From the NCBI GenBank assembly GCA_902578115.1, contig CACHBR010000001.1, positions 151,136 through 215,135 of the forward strand: a DNA stretch of 64,000 nt. Direction: 5' to 3'. The first letter of the stretch is position 1, and every line of letters begins with the position of its first letter. The translations under genes and the position numbers were made by a program. This document shows, one piece after another, positions 46,618 through 56,270 of this stretch. The notes under the pieces were generated by a model, which was not told where the DNA came from, searched no databases, and saw nothing but the letters and a program-made list of their open reading frames with translations. The stretch comes from an uncultured Pelagibacteraceae bacterium. GTDB taxonomy: Bacteria > Pseudomonadota > Alphaproteobacteria > Pelagibacterales > Pelagibacteraceae.

Positions 46618-47997
46618 ATGAGTTTGGTGAAATCGATTGGAAAGCAGAAGGTAAATTTAGATTTTAATAAAGATTTTATTAATCTATTTACTCAAAAAAT
46701 TAAACAAAAAGATATTAAGTTTATTAATCAAACACTCGCTGACCTTCATGCGGCTGATGTAGCTGATTTAATAGAGAATTTAGATCCCGAAACTAGAAAT
46801 AAGTTAATTGAATTAGAAGAATTTAATATTGAGCCAGAAATATTTGTTGAATTAAACGAATCTCTACAGTCCGAAGTTCTAATTTTTTTAACACCAGACT
46901 CAGTAGCTAAAATATTGCGAAAACTTGAGTCTGATAATGCTCTTCAAATTTTAGAAAAAATCGAAGAGAAAAAGAAACAAAAGGTATTAGATAGATTAAC
47001 ACCACAAGATAGATTTCTTTTAGAGGAGGGTTTAAGTTACCCTGAAGACTCAGCTGCAAGAATAATGCAGAGAGAGTTTACTGCCGTGCCAAGTGACTGG
47101 ACTGTTGGTCAAACAATAGATTATCTTAGAGAGAACAAGGAACTACCTGAAGAGTTTTTAGAAATATTCATAGTTGATAAAGATTTTAAACCAATTGGAA
47201 CAGTTCCTTCATCTAGAGTTTTAAGAACACCAAGAAATTCAAAAATGAATTCTATTATGAGAGAGATACCTGTTTTAATTTCTGTGAACATGGATAAAGA
47301 AGAGGTTGGTCTAACTTTTGAAAACTATAATTTAGTTTCCGCAGGAGTAGTAAATAAAGATAATAAATTGATTGGCATGATAACAGCTGATGATGTTGTT
47401 ACAGTAGTTCAAGAAGAAGCTGAGGAAGACGTGCTAAGATTGGCAGGTGTCGGTGATGAGGAAATAACAGATGGAGTAATTAAAAAAACTAAAAGAAGAT
47501 TTAGTTGGCTTTTACTTAATTTATTTACTGCAATCATTGCATCAGTTGTTATTGGTTTTTTTCAAGAGGACATAGAGAAAGTAGTTGCTTTAGCAGTTCT
47601 TATGCCAATAGTAGCTTCAATGGGAGGGAATGCTGGGATGCAAACGTTAGCTGTAACAGTAAGAGCAATCGCCAAACAAGAAATTTCATCAGGAAATTTT
47701 TATAAAATTGTATCAAAGGAGTTTGTTATAGGTATATTAAATGGTATAATTTTTGCTATTATTTCTGCAGGAGTTGTTCAGTTCTGGTTTCACGAATTGG
47801 ATCTTTCAATTTTAATAGCAGTTGCAATGATTTTGAACATGATAGTTGCAGGTTTATTTGGAATTTTGGTTCCAGTTTCTTTAAAAAAATTTAATATCGA
47901 TCCAGCATTAGCTTCAAGTGTTTTTGTTACAACTATTACAGATGTAATTGGTTTTTTATCTTTTCTTGGAATTGGATCTTTCTTTTTTTTAAATTAA
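46618..47997 (+). CDS. mgtE: Magnesium transporter MgtE
   Basis: A 459-residue MgtE channel. The cytoplasmic N-domain (~30-130, with LHAADVADLIENLDPETR) is followed by two CBS domains (PEDSAARIMQREFTAVP and NKLIGMITADDVVTVV). Five membrane segments follow from ~290, with MPIVASMGGNAGMQTLAVTVRAI, the ion-pore signature. Mg2+ bound to N and CBS domains normally closes the channel. The 64-bp upstream space is too short for an M-box riboswitch. Overlaps convergent panC by 4 bp. Confidence 0.97.
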   Translation: MSLVKSIGKQKVNLDFNKDFINLFTQKIKQKDIKFINQTLADLHAADVADLIENLDPETRNKLIELEEFNIEPEIFVELNESLQSEVLIFLTPDSVAKILRKLESDNALQILEKIEEKKKQKVLDRLTPQDRFLLEEGLSYPEDSAARIMQREFTAVPSDWTVGQTIDYLRENKELPEEFLEIFIVDKDFKPIGTVPSSRVLRTPRNSKMNSIMREIPVLISVNMDKEEVGLTFENYNLVSAGVVNKDNKLIGMITADDVVTVVQEEAEEDVLRLAGVGDEEITDGVIKKTKRRFSWLLLNLFTAIIASVVIGFFQEDIEKVVALAVLMPIVASMGGNAGMQTLAVTVRAIAKQEISSGNFYKIVSKEFVIGILNGIIFAIISAGVVQFWFHELDLSILIAVAMILNMIVAGLFGILVPVSLKKFNIDPALASSVFVTTITDVIGFLSFLGIGSFFFLN

Positions 47998-48803
47998 AAA
48001 TTATCAATTAACCTCACTTTTCCAATATAAAACGCATAAAATAAATTAAATTTATTTGTTCTTGGTCTTTTTAAAGTTTTTAAATCAATTAACTTTATAT
48101 AATCAACTTTCTTCACACCCATTGACATAATTTTTTTTTTAATTTCATTAAAATTAAATGCTTGTTTTTTTGACAATAAATTTTTTTTATATCTTTTTAA
48201 AAACTTTATTACCTTTATGAGCTTTATTTTTTCAATATAGTTTAATTTATTTAACCTTGAGGAATATGCTATGAAATATTTATCTCTTATAGTTTTACAT
48301 GAAAAAACCTTTGTTTTAATTTTATTTTTTTCAATATGTTTTTTAATTAAATAAAGTTGTTGGAAATCTTTGTTACCTAATAGAATTGTTTTTGGTTTTA
48401 TAATTTCAAGAAATCTATTAACTACATCAATTACACCTTTAAAATGGCCCTTTCTAAATTGTCCACATAATTCTTTTGAAAACCTATCTAAATAAATTTT
48501 TTTTTCAGTTTTAAATTTGTATACATCATCGTAAGATGGTTTGTATAAATAATGAACTTTGAGCCTTTTTAATATTTTAAGGTCATTATTTGTATTTGTT
48601 GGATAGGTGTTCAGATCTCTTTTATTATTAAACTGTTTGGGATTTACAAAAATACTTACAAGTGTTTTTCCTGATCTTTTTACAGATTTCCTTATTATAC
48701 TCTCATGACCTTTGTGTAAGGCACCCATTGTTGGAACAAAACTGATATTATTGAATTTCCTTATTTCTTTTTGTAACTGCTTTTTATTTGTAAATAATTT
48801 CAT
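47994..48803 (-). CDS. panC: Pantothenate synthetase
   Basis: A 269-residue ligase joining pantoate and beta-alanine with ATP, the last step of vitamin B5 synthesis. FVPTMGALHKGHESIIRKS (His30 and His33 of the nucleotide site), SIFVNPKQFN, and GNKDFQQLYLIKKHI are conserved. panB is not adjacent. It is rather Lys/Asn-rich and a little short of the common ~280. Divergent from galU by 35 bp. Confidence 0.95.
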   Translation of the reverse strand: MKLFTNKKQLQKEIRKFNNISFVPTMGALHKGHESIIRKSVKRSGKTLVSIFVNPKQFNNKRDLNTYPTNTNNDLKILKRLKVHYLYKPSYDDVYKFKTEKKIYLDRFSKELCGQFRKGHFKGVIDVVNRFLEIIKPKTILLGNKDFQQLYLIKKHIEKNKIKTKVFSCKTIRDKYFIAYSSRLNKLNYIEKIKLIKVIKFLKRYKKNLLSKKQAFNFNEIKKKIMSMGVKKVDYIKLIDLKTLKRPRTNKFNLFYAFYIGKVRLIDNF

Positions 48804-48838
48804 TTGTAAAATATTTATTAAGCTAGTAAAAGGTTTTT

Positions 48839-49657
48839 ATGGTTACCCAAGCAATTATACCATTAGCAGGATTAGGTACAAGATTATTACCTCTGTCAAG
48901 TGTAATTCCAAAAGAATTGTTACCAATCAATGGTAAACCAAATTTAGAGTATATATTGGATGAATGTTTACAAGCCGGAATTAAACAATTTATTTTCGTT
49001 GTACCAAAAAATAGACCAAGTATAAAAAAATATTTCTTTAATGATAATTTCTATAAAAAAATATTGAAAAAGAAAAAAAACGACAAACGATTAATTAGGG
49101 TATTCAAAAGATTAAAAAAATTTCAAAAAATGATAAAATTTGTATACCAAAATAAACCAGAAGGTACAGGGCACGCTGTTTTACAATGTAAAAAATATTT
49201 GAAAGGAACACATTTTCTAATGCTTTTGGCAGATGATTTGATTGTAAAAAAAAATTGCTCAAAAGAGATGATTTCATTACACAATAAAACCAACGGATCT
49301 GTTATAGCAACAAAAAGAGTAGAAAGAAAGACTGTTTCAAGATGGGGAATTCTTGGTTTCAAAAATAAAGCGAAGAATTCATTTTTAATAAACGATGTTA
49401 TTGAGAAACCAAAATTAAGTGAGGCGCCATCAAATTATGCCATAATTGGTAGATATATTTTACCGATGAAAATACTTTCTGTTTTAAAGAATCAAGGCAA
49501 AGGTAAAGGTGGTGAGATACATATTACTGACGCAATAAAGACTTTAGTTAAAAAAAATGAAAAGTTTTATGGAAATATATTTAAGGGAAAATATATAGAT
49601 TGTGGGACACTCGATGGATTTGTTAATTCTGGACTCACAATTTCTAAATATTTATAA
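48839..49657 (+). CDS. galU: UTP-glucose-1-phosphate uridylyltransferase
   Basis: A 272-residue nucleotidyltransferase making UDP-glucose. PLAGLGTRLLPLSSVIPKELLPINGKPNLEYILDE carries the nucleotide-binding loop and the catalytic Lys25. EGTGHAVLQC, LADDLIV (metal Asp) and GRYILPMKI follow. It stands 9 bp before ugd, so the pair makes UDP-glucose and then UDP-glucuronate for surface glycans or glycolipids. Confidence 0.95.
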   Translation: MVTQAIIPLAGLGTRLLPLSSVIPKELLPINGKPNLEYILDECLQAGIKQFIFVVPKNRPSIKKYFFNDNFYKKILKKKKNDKRLIRVFKRLKKFQKMIKFVYQNKPEGTGHAVLQCKKYLKGTHFLMLLADDLIVKKNCSKEMISLHNKTNGSVIATKRVERKTVSRWGILGFKNKAKNSFLINDVIEKPKLSEAPSNYAIIGRYILPMKILSVLKNQGKGKGGEIHITDAIKTLVKKNEKFYGNIFKGKYIDCGTLDGFVNSGLTISKYL

Positions 49658-49666
49658 AAAACTAAT

Positions 49667-50965
49667 ATGAAAATATGTATGATAGGTACAGGCTATGTTG
49701 GTTTAGTTAGCGGTACCTGTTTTGCAGATCTTGGAAATAAAGTTTATTGTGTTGATAAAGATAAATCTAAAATAAACAAACTTAAAAGTTCTATTTCACC
49801 GATATACGAACCTGGTTTAGAAGATTTAATAAGAAACAACCTAAGAGCAAAAAGACTTTTTTTTACTGATGATCTAAAAAAAGCAATACAAGACTCGCAA
49901 ATAATTTTTATTTGTGTTGGTACACCAACAAAAAAAGGATCGAATTTAGTTGATCTTTCACAAGTATATAGTGTTACAAAATCAATATCTAAATACATTA
50001 AAAATTATAAAATCATAGTAACAAAATCAACAGTTCCAGTTACAACTGGAGATCAGATAGAGAAAATAATTAGCAAAAGAGTTAAAAAATCTTTATTTGA
50101 AGTTGTATCTAATCCTGAATTTTTAAGAGAAGGTGAAGCTATAAGAGACTTTAAATACCCTGACAGAATTGTTATTGGATCAAATAACAAAAAAATTTTC
50201 AAAAAAATGGAACTTTTATATGAACCTCTAATAAAAAAAGGTGCTAAATTTTTTTGTTCATCAAGAAAAGGTGCCGAACTAATTAAATATGCATCCAATG
50301 CATTTTTGGCAACAAAAATTACATTTATAAATGAAATTGCAAATTTATGTGAAACATCAGGTATAAATGTTGAGGATATTTCAGTAGGAATGGGATCTGA
50401 TGCACGAATAGGAAGCAGATTTTTGAGAGCAGGCCCAGCTTATGGAGGCTCTTGTTTCCCAAAAGATACTAAAGGCCTAGTTTCTATTGCTGAAAAATTT
50501 AACTCAAATCTTTCAATTGTAAAATCTGTAATTAAATCAAATCAAAATCGAAAAATGTTGTTAACTAAACGAGTATTAAAAATTATGAATAATAAAATTA
50601 AAAATAAAAAAATTGCTGTTTTAGGTGTAACTTTCAAAGCTAATACTGATGATATGAGAGAGTCCTCAAGTCTTGTTTTAATACCTTATTTATTAAAAAA
50701 AGGGGCAAAAGTAAGTTATCACGATCCATCTGGACCAAAAAAGGAATTTGATAAAAAGAAAAATTTGAATTTTGTGAGCTCAATAAACAAAGCTTGTATC
50801 GGAGCAGATTTGATTATCATAAATACCGAATGGGATGAATTTAAGTCTATTGATTTTAAAAAAGTAGTTAAAAAAAATAATTTTAAAATTTATGATATGA
50901 GAAACCTTTATAATCCAAAAGAATTAAAAAAAAGAAACATCAAGTATTATTCTGTTGGAAGATAA
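49667..50965 (+). CDS. ugd: UDP-glucose 6-dehydrogenase
   Basis: A 432-residue dehydrogenase oxidising UDP-glucose to UDP-glucuronate with two NAD+. MIGTGYVGLVSGTCFADLG opens the NAD domain (GxGxxG at 7-12). The catalytic Cys263 lies in GPAYGGSCFPKDTKG, and VLGVTFKANTDDMRESSS marks the UDP-binding domain. Paired with galU. It ends 3 bp from the convergent RidA-like gene. Confidence 0.96.
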   Translation: MKICMIGTGYVGLVSGTCFADLGNKVYCVDKDKSKINKLKSSISPIYEPGLEDLIRNNLRAKRLFFTDDLKKAIQDSQIIFICVGTPTKKGSNLVDLSQVYSVTKSISKYIKNYKIIVTKSTVPVTTGDQIEKIISKRVKKSLFEVVSNPEFLREGEAIRDFKYPDRIVIGSNNKKIFKKMELLYEPLIKKGAKFFCSSRKGAELIKYASNAFLATKITFINEIANLCETSGINVEDISVGMGSDARIGSRFLRAGPAYGGSCFPKDTKGLVSIAEKFNSNLSIVKSVIKSNQNRKMLLTKRVLKIMNNKIKNKKIAVLGVTFKANTDDMRESSSLVLIPYLLKKGAKVSYHDPSGPKKEFDKKKNLNFVSSINKACIGADLIIINTEWDEFKSIDFKKVVKKNNFKIYDMRNLYNPKELKKRNIKYYSVGR

Positions 50966-50968
50966 AAA

Positions 50969-51424
50969 TTATAATTCAAATATTCCATCAACCTCGACCG
51001 CAGCACCTAATGGTAATGAGTTTACACTAATAGCTGCTCGTGCATGTTTACCTTCGTCTCCAAATATATTTGAGATTAAATCTGATGCTCCATTGATAAT
51101 TTTTGGCTGGTCTACAAAAGAGTCAGTAGAATTTACATATCCTGTAAGTTTAACACAACCTCTTACTTTATCTAAACTTCCACATTTTTTTTTAAGTTGT
51201 GCCAAAATATTTAAAGCACAGAATTTTGCAGCTTCTTGACCTTGTTCTAAACTAAGTTCTTTTCCAATTTTTCCTTTAATTAATTTACCGTCAATATTGA
51301 ATGATACTTGTCCCGATATATAGATGAAACCTCCTACAATCTTTGAAGCAACATAACTTCCAACAGGATCAGGTGCATTTGGTAAATTTATACTAAACTT
51401 TTTTAAATTTTCTTCAGGTTTCAT
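50969..51424 (-). CDS. RidA/YjgF-YER057c-UK114 family protein
   Basis: A 151-residue protein with the chorismate-mutase-like RidA fold. Recognisable parts are NAPDPVGSYVASKIVGGFIYISGQV at the start and the ending HARAAISVNSLPLGAAVEVDGIFEL. Classical RidA deaminates reactive enamines and is ~128 residues. This longer subgroup has no clear conserved arginine at the classical catalytic position, so deaminase activity is uncertain. It overlaps the next minus-strand gene by 4 bp. Confidence 0.85.
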   Translation of the reverse strand: MKPEENLKKFSINLPNAPDPVGSYVASKIVGGFIYISGQVSFNIDGKLIKGKIGKELSLEQGQEAAKFCALNILAQLKKKCGSLDKVRGCVKLTGYVNSTDSFVDQPKIINGASDLISNIFGDEGKHARAAISVNSLPLGAAVEVDGIFEL

Positions 51425-51774
51425 TCTTTTTTTTTAATTTTATCTTTTAATGAGTCTATAGTTTTTTTTGATTTTTCTCTTATTTGTTTATCTGTTTCTG
51501 ATATTTTTTTACCAATTTTTTTTCCTGCATTAGCTACACCTTTCTCAGTTTTTTCAACATTTTTTTGATTAAATTTATGAAAGTTTGATAATTTTTTTTG
51601 AATAATTTTAGCTTTTTCGGTTGAGTTTTCTTTTAAAGCTTTTGCTTTTAATTTGGTTAAACAACTTAATTTTTCAGATTTTTTTTCTAAATTATCACAA
51701 TTATTAACATTTACATTTGCATACGAAGTATTACTAAAAAGCAAAATTAAAATAGTGACTAAAAATTTTTTCAT
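51421..51774 (-). CDS. Secreted lysine-rich coiled-coil protein, unknown function
   Basis: A 117-residue protein I do not recognise. MKKFLVTILILLFSNTSYA is a clear signal peptide (cleavage about residue 19). The mature part begins with CDNLEKKSEKLSCLTKLKAKA, where two cysteines 12-13 residues apart may form a disulfide. Then comes a long Lys/Glu/Ile helix with coiled-coil character to KIKKKE. A periplasmic location is likely. It overlaps topA and the RidA-like gene by 4 bp each, so the three are translationally coupled. Confidence 0.75.
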   Translation of the reverse strand: MKKFLVTILILLFSNTSYANVNVNNCDNLEKKSEKLSCLTKLKAKALKENSTEKAKIIQKKLSNFHKFNQKNVEKTEKGVANAGKKIGKKISETDKQIREKSKKTIDSLKDKIKKKE

Positions 51775-54335
51775 TTTCTTTTCTTTTTTTTGGTTTTATC
51801 GTATTCTTTTCTTTTTTCAATTAATATTAGCGCTTCTTCCATAGTCAATTCTGTAGGGTCTTTGTCTTCTGGTATGGTGGCATTTAGAGATTTATATTTA
51901 ATGTAAGGTCCGTATTGCCCTTTCATGATTCTTACAGGTTTCTTATCTTCAGGATGTTCTCCAAGATTTTTAATTTCCAAAGAAGACATTCTTCCCGGTT
52001 TTGCTTCAGAAATTAAAGTTATTGCTCTGTTTAGACCAATTGTAAATAATTCATCCACAGTTTCTATTCTTGCTGATTTATTTGAGCATTTTAAATATGG
52101 ACCAAATCTACCAATATTAATTGTTATGTCATCGTTTAAATCTGGATGTTTACCTAAAGTTTTTGGTAAAGAGCATAAGTATTTGGCTTTTTCTAAATCA
52201 ACATTTTCAATCGGCAGACCCTTAGGTATAGAAACATTTTTTAAATTTTCATTCTCTTTTTTCTTTTTACTTCGCTTCTTTTTATTTTCAATTGATGCAT
52301 CAACATCGACCTCAAATTGTAAATAAGGTCCAAATCTTCCATTTTTGAGAAATATATCTTTACCGAAATCATTTTGACCAATTAGTTTTGGTTCAGCTAA
52401 ATTAACTTGTTGTGATGCTTTTGATTTTGATAAAGGTCTTGTAAATTTACATTCTGGATAATTAGAACATCCTATAAAAGCGCCTCCTCTAAAACTATTT
52501 TTAAGGCTGAGTTCACCTTTATCACAAACTTTACACTTTCTGTCTATAATATCATTATCATCTCTTTCAAATACTAAATCACCTAAACTATCATTCAATA
52601 GGTCTAAAACTTCTCTTGTTCTTTTTTCTTTAACCTGACCTACATTTGAATAAAAATCTTTCCAAAAACCATCTAAAACTTTTATCCACTCAACTTTTCC
52701 ACTTGTAATTTCATCTAATTGATTTTCTAAATCTGCGGTGAAATTATAATCAACATACTTTGTGAATAATTTTTCTAGAAAAGCAGATAATAATTTACCC
52801 CTATCTGTTGGATGAAACCTTTTATTTAATAATTCAACATAATTTCGCGTTGACAAAACTGTTATTATACTTGCATATGTAGATGGTCTTCCTATTCCCA
52901 ATTCTTCCATTTTTTTTACCAAACTAGCTTCAGAATATCTTGGAGGAGGATCTGTAAAATGTTGATCATCAATTAGTTCTTTTATAGCAACTTTATCTCC
53001 AGTTTTTACATCAGGTAAAATATTTTTAAGATCTTCATCCTTATCTTCAAATTTATAAACTTTTAAGAAGCCTTCAAATTTAATTGTAGATCCATTAGTC
53101 TTAAATCCAATTTTTTTATCAGATGACTCTATTATAATGCTTTTCCTATCAAATTCTGCAGGTGTCATTTGAGAAGAAAGCGCTCTATTCCAAATTAACT
53201 CGTATAATTTTGACTGATCTGTGCTTAAATATTTTTTCATATCACTTGGCTTTTTGGAAACGTCGGTAGGTCTAATAGCTTCGTGCGCCTCTTGAGCATT
53301 TTTTGCTTTTTTTCCAGAATAACTATTGGGATTTTCTGGAAGATATTCTCTCCCATGCGTATTGTTTATAAATTTTCTAAAATCATCAATAGCATCTTTA
53401 GAAATCTGGGTTCCATCTGTTCTCATGTAGGTTATTAATCCAACCGTATCACCATCGATATCAATTCCCTGATAAAGTCTTTGAGCAATTTGCATAGTTC
53501 TTGATGCGCCAAATCCAAATTTACCTGAGGCTGTTTGTTGTAATGTTGACGTTGTGAAAGGTGCTAATGGATTTCTTTTATAAACCTTTGATGAAACATC
53601 AGTTATTTCATAAGATTTAGAATTGATTTCTTTCAAAGCATTTTCTGAATCTACTTTTTTCTTAAAAGAAAACTTCTCAATTTTTTCTTTATTAAAAAGT
53701 GAAAGTTTAGATTTAATAATTTTATTTTCTCCATTTTTAAAATCACATGAAATCGTCCAAAACTCTTGTGGTTTAAAAAGCTCAATTTCATGTTCACGCT
53801 CAGTCACCAATCTTAGAGCTACAGACTGAACTCGACCTGCAGATTTTGAACCTGGTAGCTTAGTCCATAAAATTGGTGATATATTAAATCCAACAAGATA
53901 ATCCAAAGCTCTTCTTGCCATATACGCGTTTACTAAGAGGGATTCAATTTCTCTAGGATTGTTTATCCCATTAGTAACAGCTTTTTTTGTAATTTCATTA
54001 AATACAACTCTTTCAACTTTTTTTCCTTTTAAAAGCTTACGACTTTCTAAAATTTCCCTAACGTGCCAAGCAATAGCTTCTCCCTCTCTATCAGGGTCAG
54101 TTGCTAATATAATTTTTTCGGAATTTGCAGCTGCATCTGCTATTTCTTTTACATATTTTTTTGAAAAAGTATCTAGTTCCCATTCCATTTTAAAATTATT
54201 AGAAGGGTCCACAGAACCATTTTTTGAAGGTAAATCTCTAACATGACCATAACTTGCTAATACTTTGTAATTTTTACCTAAGTATTTATTTATGGTTTTT
54301 GCTTTTGCTGGACTTTCTACAACAACAAGATTCAT
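51771..54335 (-). CDS. topA: DNA topoisomerase I
   Basis: An 854-residue type IA topoisomerase relaxing negative supercoils. The start at 54335 gives the conserved MNLVVVESPAKAKTINKYLG; a start at 54356 adds seven odd residues. The Toprim domain has ATDPDREGEAIAWH, and the active-site tyrosine is in GLITYMRTDG (about residue 303). One zinc ribbon follows (CKVCDKGEL...CSNYPEC), then three GRFGPY-type C-terminal repeats. The partner gene dprA, often upstream in alphaproteobacteria, is absent. Confidence 0.98.
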   Translation of the reverse strand: MNLVVVESPAKAKTINKYLGKNYKVLASYGHVRDLPSKNGSVDPSNNFKMEWELDTFSKKYVKEIADAAANSEKIILATDPDREGEAIAWHVREILESRKLLKGKKVERVVFNEITKKAVTNGINNPREIESLLVNAYMARRALDYLVGFNISPILWTKLPGSKSAGRVQSVALRLVTEREHEIELFKPQEFWTISCDFKNGENKIIKSKLSLFNKEKIEKFSFKKKVDSENALKEINSKSYEITDVSSKVYKRNPLAPFTTSTLQQTASGKFGFGASRTMQIAQRLYQGIDIDGDTVGLITYMRTDGTQISKDAIDDFRKFINNTHGREYLPENPNSYSGKKAKNAQEAHEAIRPTDVSKKPSDMKKYLSTDQSKLYELIWNRALSSQMTPAEFDRKSIIIESSDKKIGFKTNGSTIKFEGFLKVYKFEDKDEDLKNILPDVKTGDKVAIKELIDDQHFTDPPPRYSEASLVKKMEELGIGRPSTYASIITVLSTRNYVELLNKRFHPTDRGKLLSAFLEKLFTKYVDYNFTADLENQLDEITSGKVEWIKVLDGFWKDFYSNVGQVKEKRTREVLDLLNDSLGDLVFERDDNDIIDRKCKVCDKGELSLKNSFRGGAFIGCSNYPECKFTRPLSKSKASQQVNLAEPKLIGQNDFGKDIFLKNGRFGPYLQFEVDVDASIENKKKRSKKKKENENLKNVSIPKGLPIENVDLEKAKYLCSLPKTLGKHPDLNDDITINIGRFGPYLKCSNKSARIETVDELFTIGLNRAITLISEAKPGRMSSLEIKNLGEHPEDKKPVRIMKGQYGPYIKYKSLNATIPEDKDPTELTMEEALILIEKRKEYDKTKKKKRK

Positions 54336-54399
54336 TATTATTGTTCTTACTGTCAAAAATATAGCTATTTGTCAAATCAATAGAAAATAAGTGTTGATT

Positions 54400-54981
54400 T
54401 TAAAGTTTAATTTTATCCTCTGATTTATTTTTAATTCGTACTATGTTCTGTCTATGTGTATACAAAATTATAATAAAAGTTACGAACAAATAGGATGTTA
54501 ACTCAAAATTATAGTTCAAGAAAGAAAATACAAAAATTATCAAAGCTGATACAATAGAAGATAAGGAAGAATATTTTGTAACTAAAGATATTATTATCCA
54601 AGAAATACAAAATATAAAACTTAGATTCAAAGATAAAACAAACAATATACCAAGGTAAGTTGCTACTCCTTTGCCTCCTTTAAATTTGAGCCACACAGGA
54701 AATATATGACCCAAAAATGCTGCTAGAGATGACAGGTATACTAAATCGGTAAAATATTCCTTTGTAAAAAGAACAGGTATAACTCCTTTCGTAATATCAA
54801 ATATTAATGTAAGGCCAGCAATAAGTTTATTTCCAGTTCTTAAAACATTAGTTGCACCAATATTCTTTGAACCTATTTTTCTTAAATCTTTATTTAAAAA
54901 AAACTTAGCTAGTATTAGACCAAATGGTATTGAGCCTGATAAATATGACAAAGAGAATATTAAGATTATTTCAATTGTCAC
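54400..54981 (-). CDS. plsY: Glycerol-3-phosphate acyltransferase PlsY
   Basis: A 193-residue integral membrane enzyme using acyl phosphate to acylate glycerol-3-phosphate, the first step of phospholipid synthesis. Motifs are GSIPFGLILAKF, KIGSKNIGATNVLRTGNK and WLKFKGGKGVATYLG. About five membrane spans. It overlaps pyrC by 4 bp and is followed by 64 bp before topA. Confidence 0.96.
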   Translation of the reverse strand: MTIEIILIFSLSYLSGSIPFGLILAKFFLNKDLRKIGSKNIGATNVLRTGNKLIAGLTLIFDITKGVIPVLFTKEYFTDLVYLSSLAAFLGHIFPVWLKFKGGKGVATYLGILFVLSLNLSFIFCISWIIISLVTKYSSLSSIVSALIIFVFSFLNYNFELTSYLFVTFIIILYTHRQNIVRIKNKSEDKIKL

Positions 54982-56270
54982 TGTAAATTAAAAACGCTTT
55001 CTCCTTTGAGGTAAGTCATTAAAACTTTTCCTTGAAGTTTCCTATTTTCAATTGCAGCATTTTTAGACTTTGATTTTAATCTTGATACATCAACTTTCCA
55101 AGGCTCATTTAGATCAAAAATACATAAATCGGCATCTGAACCTATTTTTAAAGTTCCTTTATTTACCTTAAGAATTTTTGCTGGGTTATAAGTGATAGTT
55201 TCAATAATTTTTTTCAGTGATAGAGACCCGTTATGGTAAAGTTCAAGAGCTAATGATAAGAGCGTTTCAATTCCAATCGAACCTTCAGCAGCCTGAGCAA
55301 ACGGAAGTCTTTTACTTTCTTCATCTTCTGGTTTGTGATCAGAAACAATCACATCTATAAGACCTTCTTTTATCCCTTTTATTAGTGCTTTTCTATCAGC
55401 CTCTTTTCTTAATGGCGGAGAAACCTTCATAAAAGTTTTAAAATCACCTATATCGTTCTCGTTTAAAGAAAGATTATTAATAGAAACCCCAACAGAAAAA
55501 TTAAGCCCTTGTTTTTTGTATTTTTTTATAACATCAACAGATTTTGCAGATGACAATTGTGATACATGATATCTACATGGATACTCCTCTAATAGTGATA
55601 AATCTCTTTCAATAATTATTTTTTCTGCAATATCGGGTATGCCTTGTAGACCAAGCCTTGTTGAAATTTCACCCTCGCTGATACATCTACCTTTAGATAA
55701 TTCTTGATCTTCAGGATGTTGCATTACTAGCACATCAAGATCTGATGCATAGTTCATTATTCTAGACATTATTTCTGAGTTTTGAATAGTTTTTGTTGCA
55801 TCAGTAAAACCGATAATTCCTTTTTTAGATAACAATCCAAATTCAGTCATCAATTTTCCCTCCATATTTCTTGTAAGTGTGGCGGAAGGAAATATATTTA
55901 TGCCCGATTTATCTCTTCCTCTTCTTAAAATAAAATCTACCATAGATACGTTATCAATTACTGGACTGGTGTTTGGCATAGAAACTACTGATGTTACACC
56001 ACCCGATAGAGCAGCATTACTCAAACTTCTAAAATTCTCCTTATATTCAAAACCAGGCTCCCCAATAAAAACTTTCATATCTACTATTCCTGGTATTAAA
56101 ATTTTACCTTTTAAATCTATTTTTTCAATTTTTGTTGGAATGTTTTCCTTTTTTACATTTTTACCTAATGCTTTGATTTTACCATTATTATCTACTATCA
56201 ATCCCCCAACTTCATCAATATCTTGAGATGGATCTATTATCCTTGCATTTATAAAAAATTTTTCTTTCAT
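54978..56270 (-). CDS. pyrC: Dihydroorotase-like PyrC, probably inactive (PyrC'/PyrX type)
   Basis: A 430-residue amidohydrolase of the dihydroorotase family. Most of the fold is clear (GGVTSVVSMPNTSPVIDN, VSPPLRKEADR, AAEGSIGIETLL). However, the metal-binding D-x-H-x-H-x-R is replaced by DMKVFIG: Lys66, Phe68 and Gly70 stand where His, His and Arg should be. The later TDHAP motif reads SDHKP, while His185 and His235 are kept. It is therefore probably a non-catalytic partner of PyrB, as with PyrC' in pseudomonads. It lies one base from pyrB; an active dihydroorotase should exist elsewhere. Confidence 0.9.
   Translation of the reverse strand: MKEKFFINARIIDPSQDIDEVGGLIVDNNGKIKALGKNVKKENIPTKIEKIDLKGKILIPGIVDMKVFIGEPGFEYKENFRSLSNAALSGGVTSVVSMPNTSPVIDNVSMVDFILRRGRDKSGINIFPSATLTRNMEGKLMTEFGLLSKKGIIGFTDATKTIQNSEIMSRIMNYASDLDVLVMQHPEDQELSKGRCISEGEISTRLGLQGIPDIAEKIIIERDLSLLEEYPCRYHVSQLSSAKSVDVIKKYKKQGLNFSVGVSINNLSLNENDIGDFKTFMKVSPPLRKEADRKALIKGIKEGLIDVIVSDHKPEDEESKRLPFAQAAEGSIGIETLLSLALELYHNGSLSLKKIIETITYNPAKILKVNKGTLKIGSDADLCIFDLNEPWKVDVSRLKSKSKNAAIENRKLQGKVLMTYLKGESVFNLQ

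Noticed and set aside
51925..52326. A 133-residue plus-strand frame inside topA
   Set aside because: It is antisense to the conserved C-terminal repeats of topoisomerase I and has no motif of its own.
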